A stretch of 64,000 bases of DNA from Acorus gramineus (GCA_030737835.1 CM060857.1:4826746-4890745); one strand, 5' to 3'. Shown: positions 10,974 to 22,916, counted from the first letter of the stretch. Numbers and translations: made by a program. The notes: generated from the letters alone by a model not told the origin.

Positions 10974-11303
10974 ATGAGTTCTTCCACAGATGATCCAAAA
11001 ACCTCCATGGTTTCAGCCCTCTCCATCTTCACATTGGTATCACTCATATATGTGGGTGAACTCATTAGCCTTCCTATGAGGTCAGTTAACGGCTTCAAAA
11101 CCATTTATGATCTAGTTTTGATGGTTATACTCTCGCAATGTTTGTGGCATTCAATCTTGGCCTTGTCCTCCTATTCAAGGCTCTGTCAGCGGGCATTAGC
11201 TCTCCGCAGTCCCTTATCACTGAATGCTTGGGATGGGCTGCGCTCGTTTTCACCTGTCTCTGTAGCTATTGGTGCCGCCGTCTTGCTTATATCTTGTGGG
11301 TAA
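10974..11303 (+). pseudogene. A-family gene A1, two compensating frameshifts
   Basis: The start ATGAGTTCTTCC matches that of A3. Residues 1-50 follow the family: SALSIFTLVSLIYVGELISLPMRSV and GF-TIYDL. Compared with A3, one base is missing near 11125 and two near 11250. The middle 42 or so codons are therefore read out of frame, and the end (VSVAIGAAVLLISCG) is in frame again. The total loss is three bases. The second hydrophobic segment is destroyed, so I call it a probable pseudogene. The alternative, a working divergent protein, cannot be excluded without expression or selection data. Function is unknown. Confidence 0.6.
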
Positions 11304-13669
11304 TCTGACAAGCTGATCAACTTGATAAAGAGTGGATGGGGGGATCTTTTGAATCTTGATATGTTTTTTTTTTTTTGTTTTTTTTGGCTGCTTTAGTTTG
11401 TTTTTAGATATTTATGGTGCTTATAAGTTTGTATCATCACAATCGTCCCACTTCTTGTTCATCTACCTATCTTCATATATGATATATGTTTTTTTTTTTT
11501 TCTATAACAGAGAGATCCCCGTAGTTGTCTTTATGATTTAGTTGGGTATGCTACTTTCACCTGTGTATCCCTAAACCCACATAAATATATGATATATGTT
11601 AGCCAATATCTTAAAAGCTCCACTAATTAATGCTTTTGTTATTGCTTTTATGATAAAATCACAATTTGTTTTAGAGTTCTATGTGAGATGGTCTCCACAA
11701 ATGTAGAGAGCTTTTGTATTGAAGTCTAAAAATGGGCCAGCCCAACCCAACACCGGACTGGCAAACTATTCTCAGGGCACGGCTAAGTGCTCTGGGTTGC
11801 GATGGGCCAAAATTACAAGATTGCCCATTATCCCAATTGTTAACTAATTAACACAAAATTTTAATTATGCGGAGAATACCTCTTTACAAAATCTTCTTCC
11901 CTAGATTACAAGTCCCTCAATCTGCTTCTTCATGAATATGATATGAATACTAGAGCCTTAGCTTATCTGTCGTCCACCCTTGAAATTAAAAGTCCCCAAG
12001 ATGATGGCCTTAGATAGATTGAATAAAGCCAAGAGAGGGAGAGATTGAATCAGATCCATTATCAGATTTGGGAGAGATGGAAAGAGATATAACGTCTCTC
12101 TCTATGGTTACTATAACCGAGTGAGATGGGGTTCGTTTCTCAACCACCTCCCACTCGTTTGGAAGCTAGGATATTAATAGGATCAACCCCAATCCAATAT
12201 CCAACACTAATCAACCTCATTCGTCCCACAATCCTATCTTATTTTTAACCTTATTTGGATGTGGTTTTTAATGCACATAAACAAAAAGGAGAAACAATAG
12301 AGATCCAATCAGTGTGAGATCACATTAGATATTGCCAGCCCCTTATTACCTGATGGGAATGAAGAAGACCGATAATATCTGATGGGATCCAAGCTTGAAG
12401 AATCTTCATGATTTGATCCCACACTATTCATCCCTTGGCCCTACCTCCTCCTCTTTCCTCCTTATGGAGCAATCTCTCTCCCCACTCTGGCTCTTCTCTG
12501 TATGGGATCCTTTGATATAATGTAGCTAGCTTACGGATCAGTTCCACACGATCCTGTAAATTGAGCCTACAATAAGATTGTTGTGCCCTCTTTGTTTAGT
12601 AGACTTTATGCCACAATAGATAGATTCCAATTACATTATGATAGCAGAGTCCCATTGGTGGTATTGATTTATAACTTGTTTTCAGAATTTGTCATGATGT
12701 AGGCCTTAACACGATAAACCTGGCACCAACTGCACGTGGAAGCCTTTTCATACACAAATATACGCAAATGTATATCGCATCAAAGGCCGACCAAAATAAT
12801 CAGCATTCATTCACTAGGTTCGGATGCTAGGGCAAATGAAAAAAATATCGGGATGAAACGATAATGTACTGATTAATTTAGGGCATCTTAAGAATTATGA
12901 TTTTACAATTTGTAAAAAGAAAAAGGGAGGGGTCCCATGCCCTTAAGTGGGCCACCATTCATATATCTTGTGAGAGTCCAGACTCGAGAGGTCCCCACAA
13001 CAAACCACAATCCTCCATCAGCCATTCTTGCATGTATCATGTATGTCTTCTTCTTCTTCTTCTTCTTCTTTTTCTTCTTCTCTCTCTCTATATCTCTCTC
13101 TATCTTGTGGTGTGGTTGTGTTTTTCTTCTACATATCATCTCTTCTTCTTTTGGGTGTGTTTGGTTTGTTAAGACATAAGAGAAGTCAATGTAGGTTGTG
13201 AATGGGTTGTCTTTGTGTTCAAAGTTAATGTGAGTGTGTTATTTGTAGGTGTAGTTTGATTTCCATATCAGTGAAGATATTCATGCCAAATTGGTTTCAG
13301 GTTCCCAAATTTTTTTTTAATTTTTTCTATATCCTTTCCCAAATATTCTGAATTGAACTGAAGAAAACCCCTACCAAATTATCACGGAATCCTTAATTTG
13401 TGACTATGGTCATATGTACCTATTAGGAAGATGAAGATGACTTACCTTTTGGGATTGGAAAATACTTGGATCTAGTCTTCCGTCGTCCAGATGTCTATGG
13501 TGGGGGGGAATATTCTTTGAACAATCTACCACAAACAAATGCTTCAAGGTTTCATCCTCTGAATTATATATATATATATATTGCCCGTAAATCTCATGAT
13601 AGGTACCCAAAAATTCATATTGAACTTCGATAGGAACTTCTCTTGAACCAATGACACGTTGTTCTAGTC
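11304..13669. other. intergenic sequence, no gene seen
   Basis: AT-rich, with simple repeats including a (TTC)n-like run at 13041-13085 followed by (TC)n. Frames across that run on both strands are simple-repeat artefacts. Confidence 0.5.
13041..13100. repeat. pyrimidine microsatellite (TTC)n/(TC)n
   Basis: A run of cttcttctt units followed by tctctctat units on the plus strand. Confidence 0.85.
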
Positions 13670-13674
13670 GCCAT

Positions 13675-14092
13675 TATAAACATGAATCTTCAGCTCACTC
13701 CATCCCAATCTCCATCTAAGGAAACTATTTCAAGACAAAAACCCAAAATGGTAACAGACAAAGGAATAAATCTCTTTCGACTCACCCAAATTCTACCCAA
13801 GGAAACCATTTAAATAAAAATTCAAATCACTATTTAAAACAGAATGCCCAACCATTTAAAACAGAATTCCCTTGATGCATGCATTCTCTAAATGGAAGGA
13901 CAATTACATTAGTGATATCCCTTTATTTGATTTGATTTGATTTGAATTATGTAACAAATCTCTGGATATAAAGAGATTTGATTTGTCATTTATGAAGAAT
14001 GTATAGCAATCTGTATCATTATAAATATCAGGGAATTCTCAATGAAAGGTAACCTTGATTAGGCAAATCCCATTGTACTAAAAAATTCTTCA
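13675..14092 (+). repeat. 5' LTR of Copia-3 (418 bp)
   Basis: Begins TATAAACATGAATC and ends AAATTCTTCA. The 3' copy begins the same way, so a TA start in place of TG is shared by both ends. Confidence 0.88.
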
Positions 14093-14105
14093 TGGTATCA
14101 AAGCT
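14093..14105 (+). promoter_or_regulatory. primer binding site of Copia-3
   Basis: TGGTATCAAAGCT directly follows the 5' LTR. It is a one-base variant of the usual Met-tRNA-type site. Confidence 0.8.
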
Positions 14106-14239
14106 CTTCGTCCTGATTATGCTATTCCTTATTCTCTCATAAACATCTTCTTCTTCTTTGTCTAGCTCTTCATTAACTCTACGTCTCATCTCAAATTAAT
14201 TTCCATGGCATCCACCATAAAAAAATTACCCTTACCCTG

Positions 14240-15292
14240 CTTACGCGCGCCCAGCCAACCCTAACCCCATTTTAAATTAATTTCCATGGCTCTTCATTAA
14301 CTCTACTTCTTGATTACGCGCGCAGACGATCGAAAACGCGCGCGCAGCCTACCCTAACCTTCTTTTAACCCTTCCCAACCCCTCACACACACCCTAACCC
14401 CTATGCATAGCATGCATGACTTCCCCAACAGTCCCTCAAGCTATGAAAACTAAGAAAAGAAGAGGAAGAGCTCACCTTGGGAGGGGGAACGAAAGGGGGA
14501 GGTTCGGGGGCCCTCGACGCACCCGCGACCACCACCACCACCTCAGCCCTCCTCAGCCCTCCAATGGCTGCAAATCAGGGGGGGGGGAGAAAAATAGAGC
14601 ATGAGAGGGAGCTTGAGAGAGAGGAGTTCATCAACAACAACACACCCACACAAACCTACTCAAGCACTTGCACCATCTCCTTCACCATCTCTTTGGGGAA
14701 ATTAATCAAACACATGGGGGGCTTTGTGTGTGAAAGAGAGAAAGGGAGCTCAAGATGTAGGCGTGGAAGTGAGAGGGAGAGAGAGAGAGAGAGGAGATAT
14801 TTGTTGCACACAAATATCTTAAAGAGGGGGAAATGACCTAGTCGCCCTTTGACTAGAAATTCTGCGCATGCTTCACTGGAACAGCCATAACATCTTCAAT
14901 ATAGCTCCGAATTGCACAATTTCAAGTCCGTTTGAAAGCTAAGAAGATTATCTACAACTTTCATGTTTATGCCAAGATTAAATAATCTTTCCAGCTATTC
15001 CGAAATTAGAGCTAAACATAGAGCAGGGCTGCTGCAAGAACTTCCATCCCCGGGGTACACTCGGCAAAATACCCATAACTTTTACTACAAGAATCCAGTT
15101 GATCTAATTCCACTTCTGTACGAAAGCTAACTCAAAACTGGACATCTCATAATAAAATCATATTTAAACCTCTTCATCTTGGATTTTAACAAAATTAAAT
15201 CCAAACACCAAATCAGGAATACATAACTTCTAGGAAAAAATTATGTACCCCAATTTTCAAACAGAGCACTCCAAATGACACAGGCACAACAG
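14240..15292 (-). repeat. gypsy LTR type B fragment inside Copia-3 gag
   Basis: The right end, AAATGACACAGGCACAACA, matches the right end of the type B LTR at 61549-61566. The stretch around 14500-14640 (ccaccaccaccacct, cagcc--cc-atggctg, a G run, gagagggagcttgagagag) matches 60820-60950 in the same order. The TGTCACGC end is absent, so the fragment is incomplete. It replaces the first part of the Copia-3 gag, whose ATG remains at 14205. A 'taatttccatggc' stretch occurs on both sides (14198 and 14279), hinting at a template switch or repair event. Confidence 0.65.
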
Positions 15293-15303
15293 GTGAGTAT
15301 GTC

Positions 15304-15963
15304 ATGCTTACACCAACCATTAAAAATGGTGAAACCACCATTGAAAATCTAGATTATTCTGCTTGGAGGCGCTCTGATCGTCTTCTTTGCGGTTGGATTA
15401 CTGTAACACTTGATGATGGCGTGCTTGGTCTCGTCATCGGGATCGTGACATCTTTCGAGGTGTGGCAAGCTCTTGAGGACTCCTTCGCTCAAGAATCACA
15501 AGAGAGGGAATTCTATCTAACTCAATAGCTTTCTATGTTCAAAAAAGGTTCCTCCACCATTTCTGAATATATTCGCAAATTCAAAAGTATTAGTGATGAT
15601 TTGGCAGCCATCGAAAAACCCGTCAATGATCGTCAAAAGGATTTTTCCTTGTTGAGAGGGCTCGTGCCGGGTTACAAGTCTTTCGTAACTACCATGCTCA
15701 AACCCCCCACACCTCCCTATAGCGAACTTGTTCCTCTTCTTCAAGGACACGAGACCATGCGCACTTTTCATAATCTGAATAGTTATGATTTGACTGACCA
15801 AAATCAAGCATTCTTTAGTCATCAATATCCGCAGATGGCTGGTCCTAGAAATTTTTACAGAAAGAACAAACAACAAATGACCTTCACATCCAAAGGTCGT
15901 GGGTTTGTTCAAGCGAGACAACCTTACTCTAAAAGGGATGGCCTATTGGGTGAAAAACCGTAG
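15304..15963 (+). pseudogene. Copia-3 gag remainder
   Basis: The residues match copia gag: DYSAWRRSDRLL-GWIT, then FEVWQALEDSFAQESQERE, then IRKFKSISDDLAAIEKPV and LLRGLVPGYKSFVT. A TAG stop at about 15526 interrupts the frame between the two halves. The zinc knuckle follows outside the frame as CNKPNHNAMRCWHRF near 16025-16070. The N-terminal portion was displaced by the LTR fragment. Confidence 0.85.
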
Positions 15964-16052
15964 GATTCCATCAAAGAAGGTCACAATGTGAAGGAGGGAG
16001 AAAAGGGGTTGGTTTGTTAAATCTGCAACAAGCCAAATCATAATGCCATGCG

Positions 16053-16805
16053 TTGTTGGCATCGTTTCAACCAGACATATTAGCCCGAAGATCTCCCATA
16101 GGCTCTTACAGCTATAAATCTACTCATATGACTTCTGACATTGGTAAGCTTCACTCTCTTCATCTTTACAAAGGATTTGATAAAATTCTTGTTGGCAATG
16201 GAAATTCTCTTGACATCACACATGTTGGAAACACTTCTATTAAATATGGTGATAAACACATCAAGCTCAATAATGTTTTGGTAGTTCCTGAAATTAAGAA
16301 GAATCTTCTATCTGTTTCTCAAATCACATCAGAGTATCCATACACATTTGAGTTCTCATCCGATGGATTTTTGATAAAGAATAGGGAAAACAGAAGAGTG
16401 ATTGCTGGAGGAACTAGGTGCAGGGGTCTTTATGTACTACGGCCCAATGCTGAGGCGTTCTTCTCAACCCGATTTAGAATAACAATTGATGATGTATGGC
16501 ACCAACGGTTAGGACATCCTCAAATGGATGTTCTGGACCATCTCAAGCAGAATAAAAGGATCATCAGTAAGAACTCCTTAAATAAAGTTGACCACCTATG
16601 CTCTAGTTGTCAAATGGCTAAGGCTTGTCGTCTACCTTTTTTAAAAAATAATGAACATTGTGATGAACTTCTTGCTGTAATACATTGTGATTTATGGGGA
16701 CCGTCTCCTGTTACTTCCTGTCAAGGATTTCATTATTATGCTATTTTTATTGATAAATGTTCTCGTTATACATGGTATTATCCTCTTAAACACAAATCAT
16801 GTTGA
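16053..16805 (+). pseudogene. Copia-3 protease remnant, GAG-pre-integrase and integrase start
   Basis: The expected D(S/T)GA protease motif is lost; only THMTSDIGKLHSL downstream of it is left. VGNGNSLDITHVG and VLVVPEIKKNLLSVSQ follow, then the integrase zinc-binding region: VWHQRLGHPQ (HX3H) with CSSCQMAKA (CX2C). The integrase core starts at VIHCDLWGPSPV, with the first catalytic Asp in HCDLWGP, and stops at HKSC. The next 100 bp, which would carry the second catalytic Asp, are degraded. Confidence 0.85.
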
Positions 16806-16906
16806 AAATCAATATTATAAGAAGGTAAAAGTTTTTCAATTTGATGGAGGATGAGAGTTTATAAATACCAAGCTTGAATCTGCTCAATAAATGAATTAAA
16901 CATCAG

Positions 16907-17530
16907 ATGTCATGCCCCAAGACCCCTGAGCAAAATGGTATAGCGGAAAGAAAACATCGAAATATTACAGAGCTTGGTTTGACTATGTTATTTCACAGTA
17001 ATGTTCCTCTCAAATTTTGGGTGGAAGCCTTCAATATAGCGGTATGGCTGATCAACACACAACCTTCTCGCCTTCTTCAGTGGTCAAGTCCATTCTCTAT
17101 TCTCACAAATAAAATACCAGATTATGTCTCTTTAAGAAGCTTTGGTTGTAAATGCTTTCCATGTCTACGCGGCTACACCAAAAATAAATTTGAACCACGA
17201 TCTTTACCATGTGTATTTCTTGGATACAGCAAAAATCACAAAGGCTATCGATGTTATTATCCTCCAACTAGTTGTGTCTATATCTCTAGACATGTCGTAT
17301 TTGATGAATCTATTTTTCCTTTCAAGAATCCAGGGTCTCTTTTTTCTATTACTCTACAAGATGAAGACATCACTATCTTTAATGAATGGTATACAGGAGT
17401 ACTTGACAAGAAGGATCATGCATCTCGGCCATTCACTACAACTCTTGATTCTGCTGATCTATCCACTCCCATCCATTCCGATGATTCATTGAATGCAACT
17501 CACTCAATATTTCTTCAGTCAATGTTGTAG
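16907..17530 (+). pseudogene. Copia-3 integrase C-terminal half
   Basis: PEQNGIAERKHRNITELGLT carries the catalytic Glu region of the integrase core. FGCKCFPCLR and CVFLGYSKNHKGYRC follow, the usual post-integrase block, and then VYISRHVVFDESIFPF. The linker to RT continues past the stop at 17528-17530 in other frames (17543-17815). Confidence 0.85.
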
Positions 17531-17542
17531 ATACCGTGGCTG

Positions 17543-18835
17543 ATGACAACACATGTTGAACCCGCAATGAGCACCACTGTTATAGAACCTGCGGCAAACA
17601 GCATGACTCCTACACATGATGCCCAATCACCTTTAATTTCATCATCAGATGAGCCTCATGTGTTGCACACAATGAACTCTATTGAGATGCATACTCCAGT
17701 CATTCGTTTAGACCCATGTGTCATCAATACCCGAGCTCGGGGAGGTATAGTCAAGCCCAATCCGATGTATTTCAATTCTGATTTCGTATATGCAGCTGAA
17801 CTTGTACCTACATAACCGAAAGCAATCAAGTTAGCAATAAAACATGCCGGTTGGTTGGCTGCAATGAAGGAGGAAATGTCAACACTTGCTCTAAACTACA
17901 CATGGGATCTTATACCCCGTACACCAACCATAAATGTTGTCGGATGTAAGTGGGTATACAAGACCAAGTTACATGCAGATAGGTCACTTGAGCGTCTTGA
18001 AGCTCGTCTCATTGCCAAAGGATACAATCAGGTGCCTGGCCTTGATTTTTCTAAGACATTTTCCTCTGTAATTAAACCAACTACCATTCGCATAATTCTC
18101 ACTGTAGCTCTAGCGCACAAATGGGATATACGCCAACTAGATATTAAGAATGCATTTTTACATGGGCGACTAAGTGAAACAGTTTTTATGGAACAACCTC
18201 CTTGATTTAAGGATCCCGATCGGCCTGATCATGTGTGCAAATTGAAATGGGCCTTATATGGGCTTCATCAAGCGCCTCGCGTCTGGTTTGATTGTTTTAG
18301 CACATTTCTATTTTCTATGGGCTTCTTTCGTAGTACTGTTGATTCTTCATTATTTGTCTGTCATAATTCTCTTGGCACGATATTATTGCTCCTTTATGTC
18401 GATGACATAATTCTTACTGGTAGTAATCCAGTATTTCTCAGCAGTTCCATCGATCATCTTAATCATGAATTTGCAATGAAGGATCTAGGCTATCTTCATT
18501 ATTTTCTTGGCATTCAAGTCCAATGTTTTTCAGGAGGTCTATTCCTTAACCAAGCTAAATATGCTGCAGAGCTTCTTGAGAAAGCTCAAATGAATTCATG
18601 CAAGCCTACATCAAATCCTATGGTTGGCAAACTACAAGATTCTTCACGAGAAATTGACTTATTTGGTGATCCTCAGTTTTATCGTAGCATTGTGGGAGGC
18701 CTTCAATATCTTACATTCACGAGACCTGATATTTCTTATTCAGTCAATTATATTTGCCAATTTATGCACCAACCCACTAATTTTCACTTTACATTGGTGA
18801 AACAAATACTACGATATCTTAGTGGTACACTCTAG
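17543..18835 (+). pseudogene. Copia-3 reverse transcriptase
   Basis: After a degraded linker, RT begins at WLAAMKEEM and includes CKWVYKTK, ARLIAKGYNQ, DFSKTFSSVIKPTTIR, RQLDIKNAFLHG (first catalytic Asp) and LLLYVDDIILTG (the catalytic DD pair, 18395-18430). The C-terminal part has KDLGYLHYFLGIQV and YRSIVGGLQYLTFTRPDISY. An in-frame TGA after EQPP (about 18203) and a TAG at 18833 break the reading frame. It is recognisable along its whole length. Confidence 0.9.
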
Positions 18836-19190
18836 TATGGGGTTCGTCTCTTCTCCCACAATCCAATGGTGTTGTATGCTTTCTCTAATGCGGATTGGGC
18901 AGGATGTCCGATCTCACGACGGTCTATCACTGGCTTCTGTACATATCTTGGAGGTAACTGTATCTCTTGGAGTGCAAAGAAGCAAACCACAGTTGCTCGA
19001 TCGAGTGTCAAAGCAGAATATTGGGCTCTCACCTCTATTGGGGTAGAACTTACTTGGCTATCTTTCTCTTATGTGATGTGGGCCTTTATCTACATCAGTC
19101 TCCCACGTTATTTTGCGACAATATTTTCGCTCTCTATATGACCGGTCAATCCAATGTTTCATGCATAAACAAAACACATCGAGATTGATT
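18836..19190 (+). pseudogene. Copia-3 RNase H
   Basis: AFSNADWAGCPISRRSITGF and GGNCISWSAKKQTTVARSS, followed by KAEYWAL, are the copia RNase H core with the catalytic Asp and Glu. The frame is broken near 19060, and the terminal block (VADIFTK-like) reappears in another frame near 19260. Confidence 0.88.
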
Positions 19191-19349
19191 ATAATTTTGT
19201 TTGGGAAAAAGTTGCGCTCAGATCATTGGTGAGTCGCTTTGTATCATCCGATCAACAAGTCGCGGACATCTTTACAAAATCCTTGGCTCAACAGCCATTG
19301 AACGACTACAAACCAAACTGGGCATCTGGTCTCCTCCACAACCCACTTT

Positions 19350-19358
19350 GAAGGGGAG
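19350..19358 (+). promoter_or_regulatory. polypurine tract of Copia-3
   Basis: GAAGGGGAG lies directly before the 3' LTR, the normal place for plus-strand priming. Confidence 0.8.
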
Positions 19359-20282
19359 TATAAACAAGAATCTTTAGCTCACTCCATCCCAATCTCCATC
19401 TAAGGAAACTATTTCAAGACCAAAAACCCAAAATGGTTACAGACAAGGGAATAAATATCTTCTAACTCACCCAATGTCCACCGAAGGAAACTATTTAAAT
19501 AAAAATTCAAATCAGTCATTTAAAACAGAATGCCCAGCCATTTAAAACAGAATCCCCTTGATGCATGCATTCTCTAAATGGAAAGACAATTACATTAGTG
19601 ATATCTGTTTATTTGATTTGATTTGAATTATGTAACAAATCTCAGATATAAGGAGATTTGATTTGTCATTTATGAAAAATGTATAGCGATCTGCATCATT
19701 ATAAATATTAGAGAATTCTCAATGAAAGGGAACCTTGATTTGGCAAATCTAGGGGTTGTAAACGAGCCGAACGAGCCGAGCTTTGACCTGCTCAAGCTCG
19801 GCTCGTTTAGTATCGGGCTCGGCTCGGGCTCGGCTCAGCTCGTGACCGAGCTTCATTTTGTGTTCAAGCTCGACTCGTTGGGCTCATGAAAAGCTCGGTT
19901 GAAGCTCGGCTCGGCTAGGCTCGTTTGTTAAACAAGCCAAGCTAAGCTCGAATGATCAAGGCTCGGCCTGGGCTCGTTTAGCTATAAAAAAAACCTTATT
20001 TAGCATTTGAAAAGTCACATTTCACAAGTCACAACACTTTATTCATGTGAAAGTAACATAAGCTCAGGCTCGGGCTCGGCTCGTTTTCCTTTTTTCTGTT
20101 AAGTAAACGAGCTCGTCTAGGCTCGGGCTCGGCTCGTTTACAAACCAAGCTTTAAAAATTGTTCAAGCTCGGCTCGTTTGTCTAATCGAACGAACCTAAA
20201 CGAGCTTTAACCGAGCCGAGCCCGAGCTGCTCGGCTCGTTTACCAGCCCTAGGTAAATCCCATTGTATTAAAAAATTCTTCA
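19359..20282 (+). repeat. 3' LTR of Copia-3, interrupted by a MITE
   Basis: It matches the 5' LTR from TATAAACAAG to AAATTCTTCA, except for 502 bp of MITE plus an 8-bp target duplication at 19742-20259. Confidence 0.88.
19750..20251. mobile_element. hAT-type MITE rich in 'ggctcg' motifs
   Basis: Terminal inverted repeats are TAGGGGTTGTAAACGAGCC on the left and TAGGGCTGGTAAACGAGCC on the right (complement). The 8-bp target duplications are GGCAAATC (19742-19749) and GGTAAATC (20252-20259). The undisturbed 5' LTR of the host element reads aggcaaatcccat, so the empty site is present in the window. TA-GGG ends and an 8-bp duplication fit the hAT superfamily. The interior is a string of gctcggctcg-like units with no ORF. 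Confidence 0.85.
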
Positions 20283-21234
20283 GCCATTGGAGCCACAAAG
20301 GACTATGCAAATTGATTTTTTTATGCTAATAAGCTCCAAGTGCATCATATGAATAGAAAGTTGAATCTACATTGGATCTCACCTGAATCATCCCATATAT
20401 CCACCCTCTTGAGGAAAAGTTTTTTAAATTCCGATTCGAACAGGAGGAGTATACCATGCTAATGTACCTTGGATGATCCACATCTACACACACACACACA
20501 TTGAAACGATAATATGTGGTTGGTGCGGTTTATGCGAACCATGTATATATATCTCTTATTGAGGTATATGCTTCAATGAGTTGATATGCTTTCTTTATTG
20601 ACGCATATACCTTGATAAATGATGTATATACGCGGTTCACACGGACCGACAAATATATATACCAAGCCAAAATTGTATTTATGAGGAGAATGAACAAAAT
20701 GTATAGAGTATATTGGGAAATAAAATAAAATCATCCTACCCAATGAGAGAATGAAGAATGAGGCGTTGTGAGGGAGCAGAGTAAGACAGACAGCTTCCTC
20801 TGTGTATCCACCCTATCCATCCCTATTTCCCATGGATTGATATAAAATTCCCTCAGAACCTTCAAAACCATGATTATTAACATTGTGAGATGAGAATAAA
20901 GCAAAATCAACCTGAGAGCCAAAATCATTTGAATTTCTCCCTTACAAATGCCACTGCTATCTCTATCAAGCAACGCCTGGAATTCCGGCCAAATTTGATG
21001 AGGTGTGAAGCGTATATCCCCACTTCAGACTGCCAACTCGCAAGCATATCAGCAGATGCATGCATTGCCTTTCCGGTATATATGTGATAGTCCAAGTTGG
21101 GGGAGATACTGACAGTCCTCCTTGATAGAACTAGTATGAACGCCTCTCGAGTCCAAGAGCACTTTCATGGGTAAAATGATGTCACATTAGTTGTCATACA
21201 AAAAATTGGACCATGGGAAATATATATATATATA
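20283..21234. other. intergenic sequence, no gene seen
   Basis: AT-rich, with short CA and TA runs. The frame at 20731-20973 shows no domain I recognise. Confidence 0.5.
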
Positions 21235-22244
21235 GGATTAAAGGCATCTAAGTTCCTACAAACATGAGTAAACCCATATAAGTCCCTATTTAAATTGAGA
21301 CAGACGTACGAGTCCCTGAAAATTCAGAAAAACCCAATTATCATCCCTGAGTTAAATTTCCATCCAAACTTAACGGAATATTCCATCACATATAACTGTG
21401 TTGACATTGAAGTCCTTATAAACAATCATAAAAACAAATTAATCCCTGCAAAAGACAAAATTGCACCTGAAAAACTTTTACATTAAATTGTGTATACATT
21501 GCAGTCCCTATAAATAATCATAAAGATAAATTAATCCCTGCAAAAGATAAAATTGCCCCTGAAAGATTTTTACATTTAATTGGATAAACATTACAGTCCT
21601 TATAAATAATCGTAAAGACAAAATGGTCCCTATAAAAGATCAAAATGCCCTTGAAGAATGCATTCTATCGGTTAAAATATTGATTTTACATCCAAATTAT
21701 GATCTTCAGGTGGAGTGTGATTGATAGGATAGAAGATGAAAAAATAAATAAATAAATTATATTATTTGTCTTTATGATTGTTTATAAAGACTGCATTCTT
21801 TATATGTAAAAATCCTTCAGGGGTATTTTTGTCTTTTACAGGGACCAATTTGTCTTTACGATTATTTATAAATACTAATGTCTATTCAATTAAATGTAAA
21901 AGTCTTTCAGGGACAATTTTGTCTTTTGCGGGGATTAATTTTCTTTATGATTATTTATAAGGACAACAATGTGTACACAATTTAATGTAAAAGTCTTTTA
22001 GGGACAATTTTATCTTTTACAGGGAGTAATTTATCTTTATGATTATTTATAAGGACTTCAATGTCAACACAATTATATGTGATGGAATATTCTGAGAATA
22101 TTCCGTTAAGTTTGGATGGAAATTTAACTCAGGGATGATAAGTGGGTTTTTCTGAGTTTTCAGGGACTTGTACGTCTGTCCCAATTTTAATAGGGACTTA
22201 TATGGGTTTTCTCATGTTTGTAGGGACTTAGATGTCTTTAACCC
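21235..22244. repeat. 1-kb inverted-repeat (fold-back) element in a TA run
   Basis: The left arm begins GGATTAAAGGCATCTAAGT and the complement of the right arm begins GGGTTAAAGACATCTAAGT. The arms then stay complementary for several hundred bases, including 'aaacttaacggaatattcc' on one side and its complement on the other. Inside are repeated 'gtccctataaataatc' units. The element sits between two (TA)n stretches. It has no coding capacity. Confidence 0.8.
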
Positions 22245-22270
22245 ATATATATATATATATACAACGCCGA

Positions 22271-22916
22271 TCTAAAGCGGACGCCCGTATAAAGAATTTT
22301 AAGTCCCTACACACATGACAAAACTTATACAAGTCCCTACTAAAATTGGGACAGACATACAAGTTCTTGAAAATTCAGAAAAACCCAATTATCATCCATG
22401 TGTTAAATTTTCATCTAAACTTAACAGAATACTCCATCACATATAGTAGTGTAGACATTGAAGTCCTTATAAACAGTCATAAAAACAAATTAGTCTCTGC
22501 AAAAGATAAAAATGCCCCTAAAAGGCTTTTACATTAAATTGTGGGGATGTGGGGAAGCAGCGGGGCTTCACGAGGCTCGGCTACGAGAACTGGGGAAGTG
22601 ACGGTGCTGTGCAAGAGGCGGCGAGGAGGCAGCGTTTCGCTGTGGGGAGCATCGGGAGGTAGCGTCAGGTCGTGCGAGAGGCGGCGACGATTTCAGAACA
22701 TTTTTTCTCTTTCGTTTATGTGGGAGAGAGAGAGAGAGAGCGGGATTAGGTTTTGGTTGGGTTGGGTTAACCAAGGAGATTTAGATTTGGTTGGGAGTGT
22801 TTCACCAAGGTTAAGAAGTCACGTTGGACCTTTTTTTTCCAAAACGAATGTTAACCCTTGATCTGATAGGGTTTGAGGCATCCGCATATTTGAGAATTAC
22901 GGGCATCCGCTTTAGA
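22271..22916. mobile_element. MITE with 19-bp inverted ends and composite interior
   Basis: The left end TCTAAAGCGGACGCCCGTA pairs with the complement of the right end, TCTAAAGCGGATGCCCGTA (one mismatch). The first part of the interior (22290-22540) is a second copy of one arm of the preceding fold-back element. The rest (22541-22900) is GC-richer, with a (GA)n tract. A short terminal repeat with an acquired interior resembles MULE-type non-autonomous elements, but the superfamily is not certain. No target duplication is readable because a TA run lies on one side. Confidence 0.65.

Larger units (their letters stand above)
13675..20282 (+). mobile_element. Ty1/copia element (Copia-3), both LTRs and TSD present
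   Basis: 5' LTR 13675-14092, PBS at 14093, gag-protease-integrase-RT-RNase H in copia order on the plus strand, purine tract at 19350-19358, 3' LTR 19359-20282. The five-base target duplication GCCAT flanks it (13670-13674 and 20283-20287). Two later or recombined additions sit inside: an LTR fragment of the gypsy B type in gag (about 14240-15292) and a 502-bp MITE in the 3' LTR. Stops and frameshifts in every domain show it is dead. The RT and RNase H sequence suggests the Ale/Retrofit side of copia; this sub-lineage guess is tentative. Confidence 0.93.

Noticed and set aside
12897-13179. Frames with poly-Leu, poly-Phe or poly-Lys
   Set aside because: Produced by the (TTC)n/(TC)n run; they look like signal or membrane segments only by composition.
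22541-22861. 106-codon frame, Arg/Ser-rich
   Set aside because: Inside the composite MITE, with no domain recognised; kept only as a possible captured fragment in the findings.
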